This document shows positions 19,175-29,895 of a DNA stretch of 64,000 bases, piece after piece. Both the position numbers and the translations under genes were made by a program. The DNA is from Ypsolopha sequella (lineage: Eukaryota; Arthropoda; Insecta; Lepidoptera; Ypsolophidae). Each line of letters starts with the position of its first letter. The first letter of the stretch is position 1. The notes under the pieces are model-generated. The model had not been told where the DNA came from, made no database searches, and was given only the letters and a program-made list of their open reading frames with translations. The stretch is taken from assembly GCA_934047225.1 (NCBI GenBank), contig OW203987.1:2445501-2509500 (forward strand). The letters run 5' to 3'.

Positions 19175-19945
19175 CTAAAAGTTCTTTTTTTGCCGATATT
19201 GAGTAGCAGGGTCATCTGAAAACACATGTAATGTTTTTGCTTCCGGATATTTTTCTAGAGCTGAAGACAGAATAGGATGAAGATGGGCCCAAATTGCAGC
19301 GGTTATGTGTGTAATATTTTGCGAAACAGTGCAAAAAGAGGTTACCCCTACTTGATTCTCCAAATCTCGGTTATACATCACACCGGTGTGTAAAGATACG
19401 AGTACCTGTTTCCTCGAGCCGCCAAAATGATGAGACTGAATCTGTTGAGAATACTTGCAATTGTAATTGTCACTGGAATCAATATGCACAGCTATTTCTT
19501 GTCTGGATAATCCATCTATACATGCTCTGTAATTCCTGTATTGTGTCTTTATATTGTAAAGTCTTTACTGTATTCTCAGTGTCTTCTTTTATATTCTCTG
19601 TAACTTTTATTGTTTTTCCTGACTTCTTAAAAACTTCAGATTTTCTTTCGCACTGAGGATATTTTACAATATAGTTTTTTCTATTATCATATTTGATATT
19701 TTTTGATTGACATTCAGAGCAGGTTCCTGACTTACAAGACAAAGAATTTGGGTCGCAAACATGATCTAAACAATCTTGTCTAGATTTGAAGTTGGAATCA
19801 CCTTTTTTTGATATGAAGTAACTACCATGTATTGAATATTGTTGTGAATTCGACACAAACATGTTCCTCTCGCAGAAATAGTAGGAGGTATTACGTAGAA
19901 TGGTCTGTGCTATATAAAAGTGGTGTAGCAGCATTTTAGTTCAGG
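19175..19945 (-). pseudogene. transposase-like gene of unknown family, broken
   Basis: Two overlapping minus-strand frames form one coding region with a frameshift near 19485. The first (19934 to 19479) has a cysteine-rich part with CDPNSLSCKSGTCSEC. The second (to 19175) has VLVSLHTGVMY, TSFCTVSQNITHITAAIWAHL and TLHVFSDDPATQYRQKKNF. A SDG/SDD-x2-Q-Y-x-N/K motif after a nuclease-like strand recurs in transposon-encoded proteins of insects and cnidarians that I cannot place in a named superfamily. It is cut off directly after that motif. Confidence 0.5.
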
Positions 19946-20329
19946 GTTTTCTCGTTTAAATGAACGGAAATGATTCATCATGTTGTCTAGTAAATAGCGT
20001 TTCTGCATTTTAACTTTCTGCAAAGATTTGGTTTCTTGTTTGCCTGCAGTCGCTCTAGATAAGGCATTAAGGCCAACTTTTAAGATAATTATTAAATTAG
20101 ATTTAAAAAAGTTTGTAACGTTTAAACATGTTAAACAGTAGTGTGGCCGACGATCTGCTTATATGAAAACCAACTCTGTTACTAGCTTTGTCCCTTCTGT
20201 TACCTTAAATAAAGAGTTAATTTTCTTTTTGTAAAAAGTGTTTTTTATTATAATGCATTTTTTTGATATATAGTAATATTACGTAAGTTTAAATGTTTTT
20301 CCCAATTTTCAAAACATTTTTCTTCAAGG

Positions 20330-20795
20330 ACAAACTTATCTGCAGCGAATTTTGAAACGGCCCATATAAAAAACGGAGATTTTAGCAAGTCTTCGGAGGA
20401 GTCAAATGTCGTACCTCTCGTTTATGCCCTTATGTCTGATAAGGCTCAAGAGACGTATTATGCATAATTCTGTATAAGTCAGATAAAAGGATGGTCTCCA
20501 AAAAAAGTATAAATGGATTTTGAAATGGCCCCGGCAAACGCTCTGCGGCAAATTTTCCAAGAGATTCAATCAAAAAAGCGCTTTTACCATTTTACTAAAA
20601 GCATTTAAACTACCAGAGTCAGAGATGTTAAACATCCTCCTGCACAATATTAGGCCAGATTATTGTGTGCATTTTGTATTGCATCCGAAATATTTGCTGG
20701 TCGACACCTATAAACAGCGGGCTCTGTGGTTAACGGAGCCACCTCGTTCTTCGGCCCAAACATTGGCTCCTGATTTAACATCAAACCATAGTTGA
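20330..20795 (+). pseudogene. Gypsy Gag fragment
   Basis: The capsid-like region resembles the intact Gag at 12365-13735. It has a YALMSDKAQE stretch near 20430 and, in another frame, FSKRFNQKSAF...SEMLNILLHNIRPDY. The intact Gag reads ...KLEILLHNIRPCY. At least one frameshift and stops are present. No LTRs were seen next to it. Confidence 0.6.
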
Positions 20796-20827
20796 AAAAA
20801 CGCATAACTAAAGAAAGTTGTATCTAC

Positions 20828-21039
20828 TAGTCCACCAAGCCAAGTAGGCCCCTGGGTGGAATGGAATGCGAATTAATTCTGATATAGCAATAGATATAAC
20901 TTGAATTTAAGTTTCAATGTTGACGGACTTATGCTGCACCCATTTTTATTTTATTTTTTTGCCATCCCTACCCGAAATATGTGCGCCGCATTCCGGGTGA
21001 CGTCACATTTTCCAGGTGTCTACTTCGCTTGGTGGACTA
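20828..21039. repeat. inverted-repeat element (MITE-like)
   Basis: The left arm 20828-20855 (TAGTCCACCAAGC...) and the right arm 21012-21039 are reverse complements with about three mismatches. A second short match, GGAATGCG, lies just inside both arms. The interior is non-coding. I found no clear target duplication. Confidence 0.45.
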
Positions 21040-21876
21040 CACCGAACGAAGGACACCAAAGAGTACGATTTATTTTATTGCGTATCTCATCTACCCTCAA
21101 CAGCGCGTCAAAATAGAGGTCCCGGTTCAATACTGCAGTTGAAAATAGCGTGTTTTTAGTGTTGTATTTATCAATAGTATATTATTTATTTTTTAATAGT
21201 ACAGAGAGCTAAGTAGAGTGTCACGGTATGTCCTAATTAGCAGTCCCAATACGTCACAAGTTTTTTCGTCCGACAAACCAACCGACGCGACAAAATTCAA
21301 ACGCTTCGAATGAATATGTCCTAACTGGCACCGCGCACGGTCACGGTCATGCAACATCGCATTCGTCGGTTGTGGTGCTTGATTTGTATTTTGTCGTGTC
21401 TATCGCATCAATTGAACTTGTTGTTTGTTTACAAAATAAATAAAATTAATGATTCTATGATAATTGAAGTACAATGAAGGCTAACATATCAAATGTTTTT
21501 TTCTCCATTGTAGTGTACAAAATTAATAATTGTTGTTTTCTTGTAGCTGATAGCAAAGTAATCTGTCGTACTCTATCATGTTTAGATTTTTGATTCTTTG
21601 CTAATAAATATTTATATAAAAGTTTTCACTTAGGTAATAAACGGTTTGATAAAGTCATTTTGAACACTGACGTGAAGACACTCTATTGTGGACACGTTGG
21701 TATTGTCGTACGACTAATGTATTTCGTTTTGTTCGTATTCGATAAGCAACTAGCGCTTAGTTTACTTTAGATGATGCAACCATGACACGACGGACAGGTT
21801 TAAAATTATTTTGAAATCGAAACTAAGCGAATTCGGAAAGCACACCATGTTTTTTTTAGTGTCAACAATAGTCAAT
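21040..21876. other. non-coding stretch
   Basis: No gene is recognised here. Confidence 0.45.
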
Positions 21877-22165
21877 ATGCCTTTCAAGATTGTGGAGACA
21901 AAAGAAAAAGGGAAATCTCAGCTATCCGTGGTGCCAAGTCGCTGGGAAAAAAAGGGGTTATTGCGATGGCCTCCAAAAAAATGTACCACAAGTAGAAAAC
22001 TTGTGATGGAACTTGTTAAGCATTAAGTATACAGTTAAGTGGACTTTAATACCTACATACAGTAGAGCAGAAGAAGAAATTGATATGATGATGGAAGATA
22101 GTGATACTGACGTCGTCGCCGAAAACGAGCTGAGAAATGTGAAAATGTTGAATATAACGACTTAG
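21877..22165 (+). pseudogene. N-terminal exon of a DUF4806-type transposon protein
   Basis: A short frame starts MPFKIVETKEKGKSQLSVVP and then RWEKKGLLRWPP, a style I associate with the N-termini of DUF4806-type proteins found near insect transposons. After a frameshift near 22020 it continues as VKWTLIPTYSRAEEEIDMM and an acidic stretch. No C-terminal domain is seen on this strand. The family name is tentative. Confidence 0.4.
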
Positions 22166-22473
22166 CTACAAGTTTGGTGAGTAAACAAACACACAATAAT
22201 ATAATATCCCTCTAATTATGCTAATTTAGTCGAATAATACAAAGTAAAATATATACTGTACAGTTAAAAGGTGATACTGCTGCAAGGCAATTTACAAATC
22301 CAGTTTCAATATTTTGGGATTAATAGATGCAGAACGCGCCAATGCAATTTTAATTGCAATATTGTCTGAGAAGGCTGATTGTCATTTAATTTAGTTTTAA
22401 ATATATGGAAGAATGATGACTTAACTGGATACTCAAAAACTTCAGATACCCTTGTGAAAATGTTACAGTGTAT

Positions 22474-23450
22474 TTAGTATTTAGTAATTTGTATTATTTC
22501 GACAATTTTGTCTTCCGTAGACATGAAATATCTGTCTTCATATTTCGTGGAAAGCACAAAATCTTTAAAATGAATCTTCATATATTTTTTACTTTTTTTA
22601 GAAACATGTGGCGAATTATAATTGTTTGTATCTTTGTAAAAAGAGTGAGTTGATCCATCTAGAGCAGCTTCACTGAGTCTCTTTGCCACTTGCGATATTG
22701 GTTTGTGACCACCTCGCAACATTTTTTTAATTAAAAACAATTTATTTTCAAAGGGATAAGCACTGAAGGTGTGAAGCGGTCCAAATCGTTGTACTTCGTC
22801 AGTGACATGAAGAAGATTATGGATATTACTCGTTACATAATCTGGGCCATAAAAATCCTTATAATGTTCTACAAAGTATTGCAGGAGATCCTTCGATAAT
22901 GGTAACAAGCGAATATAGTTTTCACTCGAGCATATTGTTATAGCACAATACAAAAATAAAAAATGTGCAAAAGCATCTCGTGGTAAAACATCTGGTAGAA
23001 TGAAAATACTCAAATAAAAGAAAAAAGTCCTATACTCTGACGCTTTCCAGTGTGCAAGGCAATCTATTCCTCTAACTGATCTATGTATCTCAGAGGACAA
23101 TTTACATTTTCTCAGGAACATCTGTACTGTGCCTATATTTTTCGAACACCATTTAATGATGTATTTATCAAAATTACCATCTCGCCATCCGATTAATAAT
23201 CGCTTCATGACCCCCAAATCGATAAGATGCAAACAATCTGCCACTGGAAAGTCATTTAGCATATCAATTGGTAGCTGCAGCAGTGGTGAATCAGTCTTGT
23301 GGTGTTGTCCATAGAGTTTCTTACGAAAATCCTCGTCTGTGCGTGGAGAGCATCTTGTTTGAGGAAATACTACTGTGTGAGATGTATGGGAGTAGTCTTC
23401 TACAGTGACACATTTCAAACACCCATGTTTGCCGTTAAAATTGCAAACTC
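22474..23450 (-). pseudogene. Tnp2-like transposase, C-terminal exon
   Basis: A long open exon of about 320 codons follows a likely 3' splice site (TTTTTCAG before the exon at about 23450). It opens with a CNF...CLKCV zinc-type pair and the SHTVVFPQTRC stretch. It continues with LPIDMLNDFPVADCLHLIDLGVMKRLL and ends with FGPLHTFSAYPFENKLF...LRGGHKPISQVAKRL. This order is known to me from transposase-like proteins of the Tnp2/CACTA-related type in insects. This exon itself has no stop. The upstream exon lies at 23841-24568. Confidence 0.6.
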
Positions 23451-23594
23451 CTGAAAAATAAATTCTTTACTAGAAAATTGTACAAACTGGGATGAAATTA
23501 AAACTTAGACGCGGGTTTATACTGAAGCATGTCAACTTTTAATATTAATGTGAAATTACACATAAATATGAAATGCGATAAATCATTTCCAAAA

Positions 23595-23795
23595 TTAATT
23601 AGTTTCATTGTAAAGCCGATTCTGAAGGCTTTAACTTTAGTTTTAGTGCTGTCAAGACTTAAATTTTTCCAAAGTAATTTAGCTTCTGTTCTTCACACTT
23701 ATGAACTATTTTGCAACGATGAAAATTTAGTTTTGACAGCACTTAAACTAAAATTAAATCCTTCAGAATCGGCTACAATAGGCCAATTACAAAGC
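23595..23795. repeat. strong palindrome inside the transposase intron
   Basis: The left arm 23614-23665 and the right arm 23721-23774 are close reverse complements. Both carry AGCCGATTCTGAAGG at the outer end and AGTGCTGTCAA within, and weaker pairing extends about 20 bp outward. The loop is about 55 bp. It sits between two exons of the Tnp2-like gene, so it looks like a fold-back MITE that landed in an intron. Confidence 0.65.
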
Positions 23796-23840
23796 TTAAG
23801 TTTAATTGTTCTTTACTATAGGACAGATTTAATTTTTACA

Positions 23841-24568
23841 ATAATCGTTTAAATGCTTTTTTTAAGACGAATTCCATCCTTCAATAGCTTTTCCATTTCT
23901 GTTACGAAATCATCCAAATATTTATTAAGATTTTTAGGTTTTCCACTACCATAATATATACCGATGACAAATGGATATAGGCCTGGATATTTATGAACAG
24001 CACATAAAATCGGCCAAAACTCATTTTTACAACTCTTAAATATTGGCAGTGAAAATTTATATTCAAACTGACAATGTCTGGAATATTAGTCAAATTATCC
24101 AAGAAAAACGAGAGCATCACTGCAGGTGATCTTCTCCGTCCCACCTCCGCATGCTATATCACGCAGGACGGGAAGATTTACATCTTCATGTAAGGCGTTT
24201 CCGCGCATATACTTTTCTATTAGATCAGCATCGTCAACAACCTCCATCTCTTCAATCGAAACTTCTCGAGATGAAGCATTTATGATGAGTTCATTCCCAC
24301 CATAATAATCATCGATGTCACTAGGATCAGGATTTGGGATATTCCAGCGAGCGGATAGATCAACATCTTCCTCCTCCAACCGAAGCTTCTTGGATGTTTT
24401 TGCCGTTAAAATCAATGCTCGTAGTCTTTTCTTAATGTTCTTAGGGGAATGGGTAGCTTGATCCAAAAGGTCATGTATGTATGTATGCAAATACTTTATT
24501 GCACAAAATAAATTGCTGATACTGTGAAAGAATTTGTATACATATTGGTGCTGTGTTCGGGAAATCAA
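23841..24568 (-). pseudogene. Tnp2-like transposase, N-terminal part
   Basis: This minus-strand part of the same gene has an acidic stretch (RLEEEDVDLSARWNIPNPDP). A second frame (about 24050 to 23845) encodes FSLPIFKSCKNEFWPILCAV, then PFVIGIYYGSGKPKNLNKYL and a DDFVTEMEKLLKDGI stretch. The last stretch is characteristic of the middle of this transposase-like family. Frameshifts near 24110 and 24060 show that the gene is dead. The CACTTTATTGC-type sequence near 24490 may mark a repeat insertion at the 5' end. Confidence 0.55.
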
Positions 24569-25240
24569 AGAAGCATAGCTCTGCTTGGTCGCTGAAGTCG
24601 GCCAAGGGATTCAATAGGGGCAAACCGGTAGACACTTAGATATGTAAATTTTCAAAACGAAGTTTTAATTCTTCTTTCTGTTGCACTTTATAACCTAAAT
24701 ATGTTAGTTTTTTTATTGTTCCGTAAATTTTCCTGGTACAACTGCACTGTGTACCAGATGTCTTTAGTTTGAAGTGTATTTCGACAAATATTATGTTAGT
24801 AGAATTCACGGCTCCTCTAAGCTAGATTTTTTTATGTTTCTTTTCTTGTTTACAAGTTTTCTTTCTTCTAAAGACTTTTGTATGAAGATTCACAAGGTTT
24901 ATTGTAATATGTGTTGGTTATTTGGTTAAACAAGACTATATTTTAGTTGGAAGGAATTTATTTAAATCGTTACCTTTTAGTTAAGGCGGAACCTAACACT
25001 AGCCATTTTATAACCAAAAGGTTCTAGAAGTTTCTTCGTAGAATTTTTGTACCAATTTAGTTTAATTATTTACATCAATAAACTAGTGAAATAATATTGC
25101 TTTTATAAAGTTAAATACACCTAGTTGTAAAAGTACCTCGAAGTTTTTCTCAGAACCTTCTCCCAACTATTAGGTTATAACTAGGTCACTTTTAAGCTTT
25201 ATTTGTTAAGCTGCACGACTGGTGGAAAAGACCGGGTACC
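24569..25240. other. non-coding stretch
   Basis: No gene is recognised here. Confidence 0.5.
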
Positions 25241-25504
25241 AGCCGGTCGGTAGGTTCACTGCAAAACAACGAATACTTGATGCTATTGATCAATTACTAT
25301 AGCCGTTATAGAGAAATAAAATTCACCAAAATTATAACCAGTAAGAAAATCATAACGTTATTAAAGGAAATCTTCAGCCGGACCGGTTTTCCTCAATTAA
25401 TTACGGTGGATAATGGGCCTCAATTCGCCAAGGAGGAGTGTAAAGAATATTTTAGAAAGTATAGAGCTGATGTCGAACGTGGTAAATACATACCAAAATT
25501 TTAA
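25241..25504 (+). pseudogene. retroelement integrase core fragment
   Basis: About 80 codons resemble the start of an rve integrase core. INYYSRYREIKF is where the first Asp would stand. It is followed by EIFSRTGFPQLITVDNGPQF with the second Asp in VDNG. The Glu-containing part is missing. This is most like Gypsy integrases. The frame then runs into a different transposon gene. Confidence 0.6.
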
Positions 25505-25509
25505 ATCCA

Positions 25510-26575
25510 TCAAGTTCAAACGGAAAGACAAAGTCCTTGCACTAGCAGCAGTCAACAACAGTGTAAAAGCCGGTGAACTAACAATAGCTGTTGAACCATT
25601 AACTCTTTTTCAAAGGATATGTATCGTAAAGTAAACCGACGATGAAGTAAAGAACTACCTTAAATTCGAGCTTGCGCCATTTCCCTTATCGTTATTCTCA
25701 GCAGAAGGATTGCGCAAAGGTACGAAATCATCGTTGTATGTTCTTCTTATATCGTCTTTTTATATCAATACTGAAACAAAAAATGGAACAAGCTGCAATT
25801 GAAGTTAAACAAACTGAAGATGATGCTGACTTGTTAATTGTCAATACAGCAATTTCGTTTTGTACAACAATTAAAAATGTTTTTGTTGTTGCTGAAGACG
25901 TGGATCTTCTGGTTTTGCTGACCACGCTGTCTCCACCCCAAAGCAATATATTCCTGCGAAAACCAGGTAAAGGCAAAACGGCTGAAAGACTTTATTCCGC
26001 TAATAGTTTTAAATACAAAGAAGCTACAGATACCATACTCTTTCTCCATGCGTTTAGTGGCTGCAATACCACATCATCTCTCTTCAATCAAGGGAATATT
26101 TTTTTTCTCTTGTCGAAAAAAACAGACAACTTAATGAGATCATTAGCATTTTCAAAACTGTAACTGCACAACCAGAAGCAATCGCAGACGCTGGAGCACG
26201 CTTTCTGGTTACTTTGTATGGTGGCGATATGGAAAAGGAATCCTTAGAAGAAATCCGATATCAAAGATTCGCAAAATCATCAATAAAAAGTAAATTTACT
26301 CTTGTTTATTTGCCACCAACAAAAGACGCTGCACGATATCATGCTTTTGGAACATACCAACAAGTCCAAACATGGTACGGAATTTAAAAAAATCCAGAAA
26401 AATGGGTCTGGAGATATGACATCTACAATAGACTTACTCCTGTAACAACAACTGAAAACGCAGCACCGGAAGCACTTTTAAAGATAATATCTTGCAACTG
26501 TAAAAAAAAATGCGGAAGAGCATATAGCTGCAGAAAAGCTGCATTGAAATGCTCTATTTTATGTGGATTTTATAG
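25510..26575 (+). pseudogene. transposon protein with CXC-type cysteine-rich C-terminus
   Basis: The broken reading frame has an N-terminal part with EDDADLLIVNTA and VVAEDVDLLVLLT, where paired aspartates stand in PIN- or DDE-like settings. ILFLHAFSGCNTTSSL follows, then after a frameshift near 26150 RFLVTLYGGDMEKESLEEIRYQRF and YLPPTKDAARYHAFGTYQQVQTW. It ends with CNCKKKCGRACSCRKAALKC. This tail resembles tesmin/TSO1 CXC repeats. The arrangement recurs in transposon-borne proteins of insects and cnidarians, but I cannot name the superfamily. Stops lie near 25633 and 26385. A LINE begins directly after the cysteine-rich end. Confidence 0.55.
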
Positions 26576-27960
26576 GCACTTCTCCTCTACTCCTGTCACA
26601 TTGGAAGACAACATTAAAAAAACTACACTTCGTAACTTAGCCAATAAACCAAAACCCTCATGCGTTCCATTCTGTTTTAAAACTGTTACTCTGAGTGATA
26701 TTAAGAAAGCCATCCTTTCCATTTCCTCCAAAGCTGTTGGTGATGATCAAATCTGTTCCCAAATGATCCTTTCAATCCTCAATGAAATTGTTCCCAGTAT
26801 TGCTCACTTGTTGAATTACTCTCTAGTAACTTGCTCTTTTCCCATAGCATGGAAACGGGCTCATGTCATTCCTTTGCCCAAGACATCCAATCCCAGTTCT
26901 TTCTCTGAGTTCCGACCTATTTCTACTCTACCCATCCTCTCCAAAGTCCTAGAATCCATTGTTCATAAGCAACTATTAACCTTCCTGTCCTCAAACAACC
27001 TATTAAACCCTTTCCAATCTGGGTTCCGTCCTGGACACAGTACTACCTCCGCATTACTGAAAGTTACTAATGCCGTAAGGTTTGCCATCGACAACAAACA
27101 AATAACAATGCTAACATTATTGGACTTCAGTAGTTCATTCAACTGTGTAGATTTTGATATTCTCCTGGGAGTCCTCCGCTCTCTTAATGTATCTCCTTTA
27201 GTAACAGAATGGTTTGATTCATATTTACGCTATCGACAGCAATGCATTTGTTCTGATGATGTAACATCAGGGTGGTGTGAACTTACTGCTGGTATTCCCC
27301 AAGGTGGCGTCCTTTCACCTCTTATTTTCAATTTTTATAAATTCTATCACGGAAACTTCTCGCTACCATCTCTATGCTGACGATTTGCAACTTTATCGCC
27401 ATTTTCTTGTGGAGGTTGTAGAAACAGCTATTCAAGGAATGAAACATGACCTTAACTGTATTTATAACTGGGCCAAGACGTTTGGTCTCCTTGTAAACCC
27501 TCGGAAATCACAAGCTTTATTGATAGGAAGCAGGTACTGGCAGGGTGTTCTCAATAATCAAACGTATCCATCTATAAATTACAACGGGACCCAATCGTCT
27601 CTTCCGACAAAGTAAAAAACTTAGGTGTTATATTCGACAGCAACCTGTCCTGGGTCGCCCATGTGAATGAAACCAGCAGAAGAGTTTATGGCGCATTTCA
27701 CTCCCTAAAGCAACTCCAGAACTTTCTGCCCTTTAAAACCAAAATCATGCTCGCTCAGACGCTTCTTCTTTCCATCATTGACTATAGTGATGCCTGTCTC
27801 ATAACGAGGAGCTGTTAGATAAACTCGAACGACTTCAGAACTTAGCAATCCGATTTATTTTTGGTCTTCGTAAATATGATCACGTCTCTCATTTTCGTAA
27901 AGAATTAAAATGGTTACCAATCCGTCTTCGCCGCTATTCAATTTCCACGCTTCTACGTGG
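26575..27960 (+). pseudogene. LINE reverse transcriptase, broken
   Basis: This non-LTR RT is of the same family as the one at 60915-64000. Landmarks in order are FRPISTLPILSKVLES, NPFQSGFRPGHSTTSAL, LLDFSSSFNCVDFDILLGVL and GIPQGGVLSPLIF. After a frameshift near 27320 come YHLYADDLQLY (catalytic YADD) and FGLLVNPRKSQ. After another break near 27610 come VKNLGVIFDSNLSWV and FGLRKYDHVSHFR. The first catalytic motif reads DFSSSFN where AF is usual. The 5' end is truncated at the CXC-type gene. The 3' end joins Harbinger-related sequence. Confidence 0.8.
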
Positions 27961-28138
27961 AAAGTGCCAAACTCCGCAATACGGCAGTGTTCCAGTGTTT
28001 GCAGGAAGATCATGAAAAAAAAACTTGGTGCTGAAACACATGAGCTCAAAATGAAGCAACTTGCCGAAGCTCACGAATGGGCTGGACAGGAGCATTTACT
28101 AAGGCTCAAATTATTAGAGCAGCAATTAAAATGATAAT
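27961..28138 (+). pseudogene. C-terminal scrap, possibly the Harbinger Myb-like partner
   Basis: The frame ends in a charged, helical tail (KMKQLAEAHEWAGQEHLLRL then KLLEQQLK and a stop). It converges on the Harbinger transposase at 28225-29330. Harbinger elements carry a second gene for a Myb/SANT-like DNA-binding protein with such a coiled-coil tail. The Myb domain itself is lost, so this is an inference from position and composition. Confidence 0.35.
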
Positions 28139-28224
28139 TAAATATTTAGAAAAAAAATAACATCCTCTTTCAAATTAATTAGTATAACTTTTTATTTATT
28201 TAACGCACTTAACTATCCTTACCG

Positions 28225-29330
28225 TACCTACGTAAATAAAACATCTTTAAAAATATGTTTCAATAAAAGCAGGTCTAGCAGTGTTGGCATTGTTGTCCGA
28301 TGAGTCACTACACGAGGCGTGGGAAAGTGGTCACTGCCTGTGTGTGGTCCACCGCCATTCGTGGAATTCGAGAAATTGGCCGACGTCTTCAGTCGGCCGG
28401 CGGGTCGTTCTGTCCGCAAAAAGCAGCTTGTCCAGCCTGATTGCCTGAGGCCCCCTGCTGGGGTCATCTGGGCTGGCCTTGGTTCTTCTGGAGCATTCTC
28501 AATTGCATCATATGTTACATTCAGGTCTTCTTTCATATCAATAGTAATATTGTGGAGGATTGCTAGTGCTACTATATATAATTTAGCATTTTCTAATGAC
28601 ACTGAGAAGCCATGCAGAAGGCACCTAAATCGTTGCTTCCAAACACCAAAACACCGTTCTATTGTATTTATTCCTTGTTCTTATATGGGAATGATTGTAT
28701 GCCTCCTCTTGTGGTGAAGTTGGATGTAAAATTGGTGTAAACAAATATGGAGTCAATGCATAGCCTGAATCGCCAAGAAGCCGTCCTTGGAACTCTCCAC
28801 TCTCCATTCTGAGTTGACTTTCTCTGAAGATACGGTTGTCATGAGTACTGCCTCTTCACCGTTCCGCAACATACAGAATACGCAGGGTTGCATCACACAC
28901 ACACTGTACATTCAGGGATACAAATCCTTTCCTGTTTATGTAGAATTGCCCATTTTCACCTCAATTTTTTTTTATCCTCACATTTGTGCAGTCGATACTC
29001 CCTATCACACCTCTAAATCCACTTATGGATCTGAACCCTGCAGACACTTCTTCCTGTTTACGGATTGTTGCAGGCATAAATTGATGGTTTCTCCTAGCGA
29101 GGGCTTCTGCTACTCTTCGGCATACATTTGTGATAGACTGCTGACTAACCCCGTGTAAGTCAGCATTATCGTCTTGAACCTTTAACAAGTATAAAATGAA
29201 ATTATTTTCTAATTAACATAATATGGCACCATGCTAAGGAACAGTACATAAGAATGTTTTAGGTTATAATATTACCTCTTGTCGACCCCAAGTTCTTAAA
29301 GCGATGAGCACCTGCAACTCGGTTGAAAAC
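28225..29330 (-). pseudogene. PIF/Harbinger transposase relic
   Basis: The minus strand encodes a HARBI1-like DDE nuclease in pieces. ELQVLIALRTWGRQE (29280-29320) is followed by a probable intron, then VQDDNADLHGVSQQSI and VSAGFRSISGFRGVIGSIDC with the first Asp. GQFYINRKGFVSLNVQ and SGEFQGRLLGDSGYAL with the second Asp follow. After a frameshift near 28680 there is a C-terminal part ending in VALAILHNI. Stops replace residues near 28964 and 28855, and the second looks like TGG to TGA. The catalytic Glu region spans the frameshift. The element is inactive. Confidence 0.85.
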
Positions 29331-29452
29331 TATTAGGATTTATAAAATAAATCTAAAAGAGAAAACGCAGTTTACGGTTGTGAGTTTATATATTCAATAA
29401 ACAGACAGAAGACATAAGAGAAAAAGATTTGAATATATAATCATAAACAAGG

Positions 29453-29895
29453 TGTTCACGCTAGACCGTGACGCATGATTCGCACCCGCAGGCGGGGATG
29501 ACCCCCCCCCCCCGCCGCGCGCCGGTCGAGGCGCGCGCGGGCGCTCGTTCGGTCTGTTCGGATCGACGAGCCTCTCTAGGCGCACGCGCGCGCGCCCGCG
29601 CAGCCGACAGCTCTAAACAATAGACATTCGCGTCAGCACAAACAATATCGCGTACCTAAAGTGTAGTGTTAATACAAGTGCTGTGTACATCACTCAAACC
29701 AGGACATTCAATACATCCCTGCACAGACGCCAGCTCAACTAGCCAACAAGAAGGCTCAGCACGTCACCGCATCTCCTGTCGGCCCATCGAGAACAACATT
29801 CCAACAAAGGTCAGTTTACCCACAATCTTTTTCTTATCCTGTCTGCTCTCCCACTCAAATTCCATCAGCCCTGCATCCTGTAGCCAGCGGCTACA
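29453..29895 (+). repeat. BEL/Pao 5' LTR
   Basis: 443 bp, TGTTCACG...GGCTACA. It has a very GC-rich first part with a C12-13 run and CG-alternating tracts. It is flanked on the left by CAAGG. Confidence 0.9.
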
